Shown piece after piece: positions 55,117 through 64,000 of a DNA stretch of 64,000 nucleotides. The DNA comes from Monocercomonoides exilis. Its lineage: Eukaryota > Preaxostyla > Oxymonadida > Polymastigidae. The position numbers and the translations under genes were made by a program. The notes below the pieces were generated by a model that saw only the letters and a list, made by a program, of their open reading frames with translations, had not been told where the DNA came from and searched no databases. Where the stretch lies: NCBI GenBank assembly GCA_001643675.2, contig LSRY02000042.1, positions 372,501-436,500 of the forward strand, given 5' to 3'. Position 1 is the first letter of the stretch. The number at the start of each line of letters is the position of its first letter.

Positions 55117-55212
55117 ATTTCGGAGCAAAACCTGTCTCACTGCGTTCTATCAATTCGCAATAGAGCGAATATCCGAACGCAAGGAGCAGGTTTGCTCCTC
55201 AATAATGAGTTT
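55117..55212. repeat. DIRS internal complementary region
   Basis: 55117-55153 is the reverse complement of the left terminus (ATTTCGGAGCAAAACCTGTC, CTCACTGCGTTCTATCAA). 55150-55212 is the reverse complement of the right terminus (TCAATTCGCAATAGAGCG and onward to AATAATGAGTTT). The two meet at TCAA, the complement of the terminal TTGA. This is the layout of the DIRS-1 internal complementary region used to form a closed circle. Confidence 0.9.
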
Positions 55213-55320
55213 TGAAACCCCTCGTTCTCTTCTCTCCTCTGATCTTAAACCCTCCGGCCTAGCACCTTGTCGTGCGGCGGATGAACAGAGGGACTGCGGA
55301 TGAAGGTGCGGCCTCTATCC

Positions 55321-56720
55321 CTACTCCCTCCCCTTGTTGCGCTGTCTTCGGGGGGTTCTCGATCGGGTCTTCTGTACCTGAGCGGGCATGACAATTTGTC
55401 CTATGCTTCTCTCTCCGCGTTTCCTCCGATCGGTCTCGAGTTTCTTCTGCAAGGCAGGTTGTCTACCCTCCGCCAGCTTCATGATGCTGCGGGGAATTAT
55501 GGACGGTGTCTCATCACCCCTGGTGGGTTGTGTTATATCGTCCTCATGATGCGAACTCTTCTCTCGAGTCGGCCCTCGTCTCTTCGAATTCTTTCTCTCG
55601 CTCGTCTCCGCTTCTCCCCCGGATTGTGATGTTTCTTCAGGTAATTCCTTAGTTTCAGATTCTGTATTCTCATTTGAAATTTCTTTTCCTTTGCTGTCCT
55701 TCTCCGACTTTCCTCCCTTCTCTGCCAGGGGTACTGGGCCACCGATTGTCTCCAGGATCCATCTCGTGTCCTGAACTGGTAACACGGTGTAATACTCCTG
55801 GGCTACTCTAGAGCCTGGCGCACAACTCGCGTACGCATTGATTGCTTTCCAATCTGCAGCTTGTTGTCTTGCTAAGTGCGTTATCACAGCGTGTCTTATC
55901 GAGTACGCGGTAAATGTGTCGGGTATTCCGTTCACTCTCAGGACAGCCACTAGTTCTTCCTTAATCCTCTGCAAATTTGCAGGTTGCCTCTCTCTGATAT
56001 CGAACCAAACATGTTCGTCTCTAAGGGTTGTCTTTGTATAATCCATCCAGCGTTGGAGCGCTACAACCGCATCGATACGTGGGTTTGGATGCTTATTTAT
56101 GATAACCTTAACAGTCTCTCCCCCTGATGTCTTTGTATGTACTTGTGTCTGGACTAGATTCTCTTTAAATATCGTTGTCCCTCTTCTCATCCTCTCTAGC
56201 TCTGCTGGTCTTAACGCACCAAATATCATAGTTAAAATGAGAGCCCTCCTCTGGAGGGTCTGTGGGTCTTTCATATCGTGAGTGGCTTCTGCCCATTTCG
56301 TGATGATTGTCAAGTCCCACATCGATTTGTATCGATTGCCTCTTCTTGGTTTCTCCCCCACATAGGTTTTAAGAAATATCTCTATGTCTTTCACGTCGAC
56401 CTTAGTCTTTCTGAAGAGGTTAATAGAATCCAGCACCTTCCGTACTGTCTGATTTATCACTCCACTTGAGAGGTTTGTATTCGAGAGTGTTTCGATGAAC
56501 TCTGCCATAATCCATTTTGCATCTTTCGTTGTGAGGGTGTCAGTGTCATCCATACTCTCTCTGTCTAGAAATTGCTTGAATCTTCTCAGCGCTCTCCACG
56601 TATCTCTCTCACTCTTCTGATTTCTAAGTATTGCTGCTGCTATGTCTTTTGCTCCAACGTGTTCTCCCCATGTTAAGAAGAGGTCTCTCCCCTGAATATT
56701 CTCTTCTCCAGTATAACGCT
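55321..56720 (-). CDS. DIRS tyrosine recombinase
   Basis: The conserved part lies at about 56720-55321 in an open frame reaching back to 58143. It contains an N-terminal core-binding-like helical region (RRFKQFLDRESMDD and following) and a catalytic domain with Arg I in FGALRPAELERM, a YSIRHAVITHLAR block giving the Arg II/His pair, and a VAQEYY block with the tyrosine nucleophile. It should integrate the circular cDNA. A basic Ser/Arg-rich C-terminus follows. The start is unclear. The frame upstream of 56720 overlaps RNase H in another phase and is highly charged, so it may be an overlap artefact. No stop interrupts the recombinase. Confidence 0.82.
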
Positions 56721-59039
56721 TATTACCTCTCCTGGGGGTAATTTCCAGCCTTCCCTTCTCATCTTCATTCCTGGTATCATGCACTCCTGAAAGGCCCCCA
56801 GGGTCTTTGTCAAATGCCCAGGCTGCAGTAGCGGGGTCCAGGTCTGCCCCCGCCAGGCTGGCAGAATCAGAATCGTCAGATTCCTCTGAGCTTCGCTCAT
56901 CTTCTCTTTCATCACTCGTCCAATGTTTCTCAGGAACGGGTGGACTAGGACTATGTCGTCTTCTGGTGTTCCTTTCTCTCTCTTCCTTCTCATGGAGGAT
57001 AGTCTCCAAGTACTTCCGCAGGGCACCGGCACAATCTGTTCTGAAATTGTATCTAGTGTTCTCGGTGCGATTGTCTGTAATATCTCTGCGACTTTCTCCC
57101 CCTTCAATGCATTGTCCGGCTTCTTCGCCATCCGGCTGAGTGCATCTGCTTCCGTGTTCTGCTCTCCCGGGAGATGTTCCGTCTGTATTGTCAAGTCCAG
57201 GCTGTTCAGTTTCTTCTCCAATGCTCTCAGTGTTGGGATGAGCGATGGCGCTCCCCTTTTCTTCTGGATTGTCCATCTCGTGGACATGTTGTCTGTCTTC
57301 AGACGAATATGATCTATCTTCTGCTGTTGCAGCCATGCTCCTTTCCTTTCCAAAGTCCTCAACACTGCTCTGGACTCCTTCTCGTTTATCGCTAATGCGC
57401 TCTCCTGGAGGGTCCAACTCCCGTGGACATATATCTTCTCCTCTTTGTTCTCTGTTGATATTGTCAATACTGCACCCCATCCCAGCTCTGATGCGTCCGT
57501 TGTTAGCTCTGCTGGTCTGTTCCTTCTCTTCAGACTCCTTGGTCTGTTCTCTCGCAGAGTTTTCCTCCAATGTGTTAGTTCTCCTAACATCATTGGGTTG
57601 GGTATCACCTTTCCATTCCAGCCTCCGCGGGCTATTGCATGCATCAGTACGTATTGCATGCGTTTCATCCACAAGCTCGCTGGTGGGTGTTGTAACCTCA
57701 CAAAATTCAGCCTCCCGAGGAGTGCTGCTAGGTCCTTCGTCTTTTGTCTCCTCCTCTTCTTTGCATGTGCTATCCACTTTCGCACATCCTCCAGGAGCAG
57801 CACTCTCTTCCTCTCTTGGAGCGTCACTTCCATCTTCTCTGAATTCCAACTCCATCCCAAAAACTCCACGCTCCTCGTGTGTTCCAACTTCAGTTTTTCC
57901 TCCGACAGAATCCAGCCCAGATTTCTCAGGAACTGGGCTATCTCCTGTGAGATCGATCTCAAAGCATCCCTGTCTGTGTGCATGAGGAGGATGTCGTCCA
58001 GATATATCACCAGCTTTACCTTCCAATGTTCTCTGATATATGACGCTGCCCGTCTCATTATCTTCGTGAATACTCTGGGCGCGTCCTTTGCTCCAAATGG
58101 CATCCCCACGTAAGTGTAGCATTGCTTTTGGAAGCTGAAGCACAGAAAGGGGCTGAATTGCTATTCCACTTTGACATGTTTATAGCCACTCGATATGTCG
58201 AGAGTGGTCATTCAATCGTTCTCCTCCAGGAGTTCCACAACTGTCTCCTGGGAATCCATCTTGAAGTGTTTCCCTAGCACTTCCTCGTTTAAAATTCTGC
58301 AATCCAGAATCTTCCTCCACTTTCCGTTCTTCTTCCGGACCATAAATGTCGGGTTGAACCACTTTACCTCCGACTCCTGTATGGGTTTCACCACTCCTTC
58401 TTTCAATTCTTCCTCTAAGAGGGATACATAATTGTTTGTCATCTCTGTTGTTCCCCGAAACTCTTGTCTGTGTTTTCTCTCCTCGAGTGAGATTGGGGAT
58501 TGGGGATCTTTCCATCGGGCTTTTATACCACGGCTCACTAGTTTGTCTCCCCCAATCTTCCTCCACTCGCTCAGCCTGTTCACCAGTCTCCCAGGAAGTG
58601 GCTCCTTCGGTGGTCCCACTGCTACGCAACTCCCCACTTCTGGTGTCCTTTGACCAGTCTGGATCTGTGCGGTCTCTTTCCCTTCGAGAGTATCTGCAGT
58701 AGCTATCTTCCAGCTCTCCTCCAGGACGCTCCCAATTAGGGACTCGATAACAGTCCCAGAAGCTCTCAAGGCTCTCTTCACTACCTCCCTCTCTGGTTCC
58801 TGATCGTTCATCTGTACTGTCCCGTGGGGATATACGGAGTCTTCCTCTGTGTTTACTCTCCCTGTTCCCATCTCGCGATCTCTCGAGCTTTCTATCTCTA
58901 TCCTCTTCTTTCGGTCGGAAGGGCTCAGTGCCTCTTCGTTGCTCTCGCAGACTTCCCAGGGTTCCTCCCCTGTGCTTGTCTGTCGATTGATTGGGACCTC
59001 CCGTAGGACTGTCATTCCCCTGAACTCTAACAGCATCAT
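56673..59039 (-). pseudogene. DIRS reverse transcriptase-RNase H, two nonsense codons
   Basis: A single frame from 59039 to 56673. The N-terminal linker (RLSEWRKIGGDKLVSRGI, from about 58600) leads into RT: KWFNPTFMVRKKNGKWRKI-LD, TTLDISSGY, FGAKDAPRVF and the catalytic YLDDILL, with thumb motif VEFLGW. RNase H follows: LTTDASELGWGAVL, a Glu in ESRAVL, LKTDNMSTRW and ADALSR. A TGA (58197-58195, a Trp position in relatives) and a TAG (58149-58147) lie between the fingers and palm; there is no frameshift. This makes RT non-functional unless the stops are read through. Confidence 0.83.
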
Positions 59040-59050
59040 GTCCGTTCCTG

Positions 59051-59302
59051 TCTCGCGGCGAAGCGCGGCTCTCTCTTCTCTCTATGTCTCGCGGCAAAGC
59101 GCGGCTCTCTCTTCTCTCTCTGTCTCGCGGCATAGCGCGGCTCTCTCTTCTCTCTCTGTCTCGCGGCATAGCGCGGCTCTCTCTTCTCTCTCTGTCTCGC
59201 GGCATAGCGCGGCTCTCTCTACTCTCTCTGTCTCGCGGCATAGCGCGGCTCTCTCTTCTCTCTCTGTCTCGCGGAGAAGCGCGGCTCTCTCTAAGCCCAC
59301 TG
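59051..59302. repeat. 36 bp minisatellite, seven copies
   Basis: Unit TCTCGCGGCATAGCGCGGCT followed by a CT-rich half. The 36-base period keeps all frames open; on the minus strand it encodes a 12-residue RESRAMPRDRER repeat in one phase. It overlaps the 3' end of the gag-like gene and the space before RT. Confidence 0.92.
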
Positions 59303-60529
59303 TCTCGTACCAGTGGCTGTTCCTGCTGCTGATTCTCCCTGTATCCTCGGGGGGGCTGGAGGAAGGGGGACTGTGAACGAGGGCGCTCTCCCAGCTGTTG
59401 CTGGGGCCTGTTGTGGTCGAGCTTGTGTTGACCTCCTTCTCTGTTTGAAATTTGAGAAGCTCCCTTCGAAACCTTGCTTCTGGAATTGTCTGTAGGCAAA
59501 ACCTTGAGCGTTTCTGCCTGTGCTGTACCTCCCTGAGCGCCCGCCCCTGACTGGGGCGAGGCCGAAGGTTGTGGAAGAAACGGGGGATGCTCCATACCCT
59601 GGAGCGTCCCCCCCTGGACGAAAAAAGCTGGTGCTATCCACCAGTCTCCTGAAACTCTCTGGGATGTCCTTGGACATTCCCCCGTCCAGAAAACACTTCA
59701 CGTTCTCCCAGCTTGACTGAGGGATAACTTTCAGCAAATTTATGCGGCTAATACAGTCTGCTATTAGGGCGTACGCGCAAAAGAGCCCCCTCAGTCGCTC
59801 TTTCTCTTCTTCCTCTAAGCGCGTCTTTTTCAATTCTCTTGTAGTGAGGGCTGCAATCGCCTTCGCGGCTTCAAACCCCGATTCCAGGGCGGGCTGAAGC
59901 AGTTCGATAACCCGAGCGGATTCTGGAGAGTCTTTTCTTCCCTCAGCAGTGACCCCCGTCACTGCTAAGGCGTTCCAACTGATGTCAGTGTGTCTTGTAA
60001 AAAAGTTCTTCTCCGTCTCCGGGATAAAAGTGTTCAGGATATCATCATTTATTCTGATAGATCCGGCCTTGCAAAAGTCCATGAATCTCTTCAGTTCTCC
60101 TGCTTGTCTCCTAGGCGTTAACCATTCGTCTGGGAAAATTCCCAAGAAATCTTCGGATCTATCTTGCTCTTCTTCCCGCTTTTCTGTGTTTTCGGAATCG
60201 CTCTCGCTGGTTTCTACATCGTCCCATTTCTTCATCTGGTTACGTCCGCGACTGCCCCTCAATCGCTGTCTGTGTCTTTTCTTTGCGATCATCTCTGTGT
60301 CATCAGATTCGGACTCAGATTCGCTTGATCTCGATAGAGATCTTCCTCTTGGTCGTTCCCTCTTCGTCTTTCTCATTGGTAATATTCCTACTGTTCCCGA
60401 GCGGCTCGGAACTGCTCGGCTTCTCGCCATTTCCTCAATCAAATTTTCTACTCTTGAAAGTCTAATTGCAAGATCAAATCCTCTGTCCTCGCTGTCACTG
60501 GTTTCCATTCTAACAGGATCTTGTGTCAT
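59291..60529 (-). CDS. DIRS gag-like protein
   Basis: About 412 aa from ATG 60529. A predicted helix at the start (SRVENLIEEMARS) is followed by an Arg/Ser-rich acidic-basic stretch, a helical core (residues ~120-280, with SWENVKCFLDGGMSKDIPESFRRL) and a Gly/Arg/Gln-rich basic tail suited to nucleic-acid binding (GGRSGRYSTGRNAQGF). Position and composition match ORF1 of DIRS elements; no zinc knuckle is visible. A 471-codon frame in another phase (59595-58180) overlaps its 3' end and carries the 12-residue repeats; its status is unclear. Confidence 0.7.
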   Translation of the reverse strand: MTQDPVRMETSDSEDRGFDLAIRLSRVENLIEEMARSRAVPSRSGTVGILPMRKTKRERPRGRSLSRSSESESESDDTEMIAKKRHRQRLRGSRGRNQMKKWDDVETSESDSENTEKREEEQDRSEDFLGIFPDEWLTPRRQAGELKRFMDFCKAGSIRINDDILNTFIPETEKNFFTRHTDISWNALAVTGVTAEGRKDSPESARVIELLQPALESGFEAAKAIAALTTRELKKTRLEEEEKERLRGLFCAYALIADCISRINLLKVIPQSSWENVKCFLDGGMSKDIPESFRRLVDSTSFFRPGGDAPGYGASPVSSTTFGLAPVRGGRSGRYSTGRNAQGFAYRQFQKQGFEGSFSNFKQRRRSTQARPQQAPATAGRAPSFTVPLPPAPPRIQGESAAGTATGTRQWA

Positions 60530-60586
60530 TATTGCTGCGGACAATGGTGTGTAACAAAGGTTTATTTGTTAGCGAAGTTTGATCTT

Positions 60587-60671
60587 AAACCACCCATAAT
60601 TTAAGATCAAACTCATTATTGAGGAGCAAACCTGCTCCTTGCGTTCGGATATTCGCTCTATTGCGAATTGA
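60587..60671. repeat. DIRS right terminal inverted repeat
   Basis: The inner part is complementary to the left terminus. The outer ~45 bp (CTGCTCCTTGCGTTCGGATA to the end) is unique to this end and is repeated, inverted, in the internal complementary region. Confidence 0.85.
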
Positions 60672-61735
60672 AAAAAACACAGATTTTAAAAAATAATTGC
60701 ACAACAAGATATTTATCAAACATATAATTGTTGATTGTTAATTTATGTTTAAAAATTTTTAATTCTCAAAACAAGTTATATTAATCAATTGTTCAAGGTT
60801 GTCGAAAAAAATAAAGAAGAAAATATAAAAAAAAAAAGAAGGAAATTCTGGAAGTTTGTCTTCAGATCATTCAAAATGTTTTGCTGCATGGCCACCTTCA
60901 TTTCTTCTCCATCATCCGCCTCTTAGGCATCGCCTTCCTTGTAAGCTGAGCCCATCTTTTATCGGGCTGTTTGTTTTCCATTCAGACTCTGCAAATATTC
61001 CTTGAGTCTGTGATGATTCATGAAGAAGCAATTGTAGATGTCATTGGATGTGATTCAAACGAAGTATCAGAAGAAGTCAATAAGGGTGATGTTGAAGGTG
61101 ATGCCGAATAAGAATAAGAAGAAGAAGTAAAGAAGAAGTAGAAGAAGAAAAAAAAGAAGAAGAAGGAGATAGCAGAAGAAGAAATGTGAGGAGGAAGATG
61201 AGGTAGAAGAAGGAGCAAATGAAGAGGAAGAGGAAGAAGAGAGAAGAGTGTAAGCAGCATAAAATAATCCAGCTCTTTTTGTGTTTGGAGAGCGATTGAG
61301 AGGAGTAAAAAGAGGAGAAAAACGAGAAGAAGAAGAAGAAGATGATGATGATGAGAATGAAGATTTAGAGGAAGATGATGAAAGAGGAGGAGGTGGTGAA
61401 GGAGGTTTCAATTGATTTTGAGGTGGAGAAGGAGGAGAAGAAAAAAAGGAGGAAAGAGGAGAAGAAGAAGGAGAAGAGGAAGGAGAAGGAGGAGAAGATG
61501 AAGGAGGAGGAGGAGGAGGAGGAGGAGGAGGAGGAGGAGGAGGAGGAGGAGGAGGAGGTGTTAAAGAATCAGAAGAATTGGATGGAATAGAAGGAGAAGA
61601 AGAAGAAGGAAGAGAAGGAAGAGGAAGAAGAGGAAGAGGAAGAAGAGGAAGAGGAAGAAGAAGAAGAAGAAATCAAAAAAAAAAAAAGAAAAGAAAAGAA
61701 AAAAGAAAAGAAAAAAGAATAATTGTTTCATTCAC
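60672..61735. other. Gene-free flank with purine-rich tract
   Basis: 60866-60940 and 60986-61111 (+) look like two small coding blocks (LHFFSIIRLLGIAFL and LQIFLESVMIHEEAIVDVIG) on either side of a GTAAGC...TTCAG interval. The donor does not fit the pattern of the other introns, so this is at most a gene fragment. 61111-61735 is AAG/GGA-rich simple sequence, including about 19 GGA units at 61502-61558. Confidence 0.4.
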
Positions 61736-63155
61736 TCAAACATTTACAAAATAGTCTGAAATTTTCAATGACAATGGACTTTCATAATTCAAACAAAGAT
61801 AATAAAATATTTCATGAAAGCTAATGATGATATCTTCGTATCCTTCTTCTTCCATCTTTTCCAACAACTTCATATTATCTGCCTTTCTTTTCGCTTCTTT
61901 CCTTTCATCCTCTTTTTTCAATCGCCTTGAAATATTGAAGAAGAATTCCAAGCTTATAATTGTTATTCTGTCATCCATTGTTGATTTGTGAATCTCCTCC
62001 AGAAAAACATCAATAGCTCCTCCACTCACCAACAAATCACCAACTGTCACACTTCTATTTCTTGCTGCTTCTTCTAACACATAAATGCATTCTTTTCTTA
62101 TTTCTCTGTGATTATCCTTTGCTATTAGAAATACCTGAACAATGTTGTTAATTAGATCAGCAAAGTCTTCATTCCACAATTTGCAATGGTGAAAATAAAG
62201 CCACAATGTTCCAATCCATTTCATTAAAAAAAGATCTTCTTTCGTAACTTTTCTGCTTTCTTCTTTTCTCTTCCAATCCACATTTCTTTTCAGTTCTTCG
62301 ATTTCTCTTCTTGCTTCTCTCGCAAAATGCAGCTCATTCACAATGACACCTTCCAAACTATGAGCAAAGATTATTCTTTTGATAAAAAACTGCCAAGCTG
62401 ATTGATAGGCAATTCGTGTCAGATTGTGATGCTCCTGATGATATTTGATAATCTCTTTGATTTCATTTATATACAGCCCTTTTAGCACATTCTAATCAGA
62501 ATTAAAAAAATAACAAATTTCATCAAAAAGGAAATAGCAATGCCCATACGTAACTCCCAAAATTACTCAAAGCCAGTAAAGCCATTTCCACTTCTTTCTG
62601 AGCTTCCTCGTTTTCCTCTTTCCTCATTGCAACTTTCAGAAGACAGGGTATACAAATTGAACGTATTTTAAAAAATGTCATGTCGCTAAGTGAAAGATAG
62701 CACTCGCAAAGATCAACAAGAAGCTTTTCATTTTTTCCTTCTTTTTTCTCTTCTTCTTCAATGATCATTTCCTGGAATCGATCGCCCAAAAAAGAATTAC
62801 TAATTTCAAAATCATAAATGCATTTCAGCACTTTCCAATATCCTACATGCTTCAACAGCACAAGTGCATTCTCCATCGAAAGTATCTTTTCATCAATCGT
62901 TTTGTTCAATGCATCGAACAGTTCTTTTGTGAAAACAGAAATGAATTCTTCTTTGCCCATCTCTTCCATTAGTCCATTCATTTCTTCAATTTTCTGTCTT
63001 TGCTCATCAGCTGAGCTGTTGCTCAACTTGGAAAACAATTCTTCAAAAAACAAAGAAAGAAATCCAATCAAAAAGAATTCACATGCAACTGCAATTGCAC
63101 GCCATTGAATTTTTTTGTGTTGTCTGTCTCCTGAATTTTTGAAAATTTGTTGCAT
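61736..63155 (-). CDS. Lineage-specific helical family, member 5 (two exons)
   Basis: Exons 63155-62550 and 62491-61736 encode about 453 aa. The intron 62492-62549 is 58 bp, starts GTATGG, ends TGATTAG, and is phase 0; its donor differs by one base from the GC donor of member 1. The N-terminus is the long form: a basic start (GDRQHKKIQW), a hydrophobic stretch (FFLIGFLSLFF) and EELFSKLS. Later blocks are MENALVLLKHVGYWKVLK, LLVDLCECYLSLSD, MALLALSNF, YHQEHHNLTRIAYQSAWQFF and EEEGYEDIIISF, ending YFVNV-TGA. It is the most complete and conserved-looking member. Function unknown. Confidence 0.85.
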
Positions 63156-64000
63156 TCAGAAAACAACATCATTTAAATCATTCACATTGAAAGCACGAAC
63201 GTGTGGATAAAAGAAGTTTACGAAAAACAAAAAACTCAAAAATACCTTTAATAAATGTGCATTCATACCGCAATTTTTAGCATTTATGTTTTTGACAAAA
63301 GATAATGGAAAAAAATAATGCTTTATAATTAATCTTTATTTGTAATGGATTCAATGATCATCAGATTTGAAAGAAAGAATTATTCCATTCACAGAATGAG
63401 AAATCCGTGAGTGAACATTATCTGTAGAGCTAGGAATATTATTTCCTGTGGAGACAACTACAATGGTGGAATGCAATATTTTTGAAATTCTGCCTGATGA
63501 TTATTGATAATTGGATGGCCAAGGGGAATGCAACAATTTCATCAATAACACAAAAAGACATAATGTATGTGATTTTTATTGTTCTGTTGATTGTAAAGAT
63601 ATTTCCATCTACATCCTCTCCAAAGTGCAGGAATATGAGTTATTGTTGAAATGGCCAATCTCCGCTTTGTGGAGCAATACGATGAGAACGGAGCAGATTA
63701 TTATATAGGCATTGGGAAATAAATGAAGTTGCGCAAGATATAAGATTTTTATTTGGAACAAGAGATGAAAACAAATTCGACTGATGTTTTATTGAATGAA
63801 GATTTATGGATGGAATTCTGTGAAGGACAAAATCCGCACAAAATTATATAGAATTCTGGAATGTCAGGCAGGGGAAGCGTTTTTATGACTTGTAAAGTGG
63901 CTGGCAATATCGAGGGAAGGATATTCATCACAATAAAAAAGGCAATAATTTAATGGAAAAAAAGGAGAACCCCAAAATGTCAGTTTTATTTGTAAGGTTT
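63156..64000. other. 5' flank of member 5 and window end
   Basis: 63160-63420 is a diverged version of the 5' flanks of members 3 and 4 (CATTCATACC followed by TTTTTGAC in the same order). From 63500, short coding-like pieces on both strands are broken by stops; none was identified. Confidence 0.45.

Larger units (their letters stand above)
54447..60671 (-). mobile_element. DIRS-type tyrosine-recombinase retrotransposon
   Basis: About 6.2 kb on the minus strand in the order gag-like, RT-RNase H, tyrosine recombinase, internal complementary region. Inverted termini share AATAATGAGTTTGATCTTAA and AATTATGGGTGGTTT (54481-54515 and, inverted, 60587-60621). The outermost parts differ. Both ends carry TTGA (54447-54450 and 60668-60671), and there is no target-site duplication, as expected of recombinase-mediated insertion. 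GC content is far above the flanks. RT carries two nonsense codons, so this copy is probably not autonomous. Confidence 0.88.

Noticed and set aside
59051-59302. Regular 36 bp repeats as a CRISPR array
   Set aside because: Units are contiguous with no unique spacers and lie in a retrotransposon coding region of a eukaryote.
60866-61111. Two-exon gene fragment beside the DIRS element
   Set aside because: Only ~66 codons with no recognisable domain, and the implied donor GTAAGC does not fit the 26 other introns. Kept only as a possible relic.

Overview
The window is nuclear DNA of an intron-bearing, AT-rich protist. Spliced genes, a Rab GTPase, an ORC5-like protein, an importin-alpha-like protein, DIRS and Merlin transposons and the absence of operon structure all rule out a prokaryote. 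The repeated two-exon gene family and the beta-helix surface proteins resemble, from memory only, families expanded in oxymonads such as Monocercomonoides. That assignment is inference. Five paralogs end at equivalent positions with TAG, TAG, TAG, TAA and TGA, so the host appears to use the standard code.

Layout. 0-9 kb: three members of a lineage-specific helical gene family (561-1926 +, 3283-4702 -, 7064-8507 -). 10-12.3 kb: a decayed beta-helix surface-protein gene. 13.0-14.4 kb: a Merlin/ISXO2-type DNA transposon (Merlin 1), followed by a 520 bp dispersed repeat. 16.2-16.9 kb: a broken MATE transporter. 19.7-21.0 kb: an intact type I beta-helix surface protein. 21.7-36.1 kb: mostly repeats, namely a TA-flanked MITE, four copies of a ~275 bp MITE (the first of them at 17.7 kb), Merlin 2 with nonsense codons, Merlin 3 heavily decayed, and two other pseudogenes. 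36.3-51.2 kb: a block of conserved housekeeping genes with introns: importin-alpha-like (+), CNNM/ACDP-type transporter regulator (-), Rab21-like GTPase (+) and ORC5-like (+). 51.7-53.3 kb: family member 4. 54.4-60.7 kb: a GC-richer DIRS-type tyrosine-recombinase retrotransposon with inverted termini and an internal complementary region. 61.7-63.2 kb: family member 5.

Twenty-six introns could be placed by reading frame and homology. All have T at donor position +4 and 22 have G at +5 (G[T/C]NTG). Two use GC donors. Introns are normally about 50-85 bp, and the long ones are swollen by microsatellites. The housekeeping proteins carry very large Ser/Glu low-complexity insertions encoded by purine/pyrimidine-asymmetric DNA.

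No tRNA, rRNA, CRISPR array or operon was recognised. Functional calls rest on motif recognition by eye; no database was searched.
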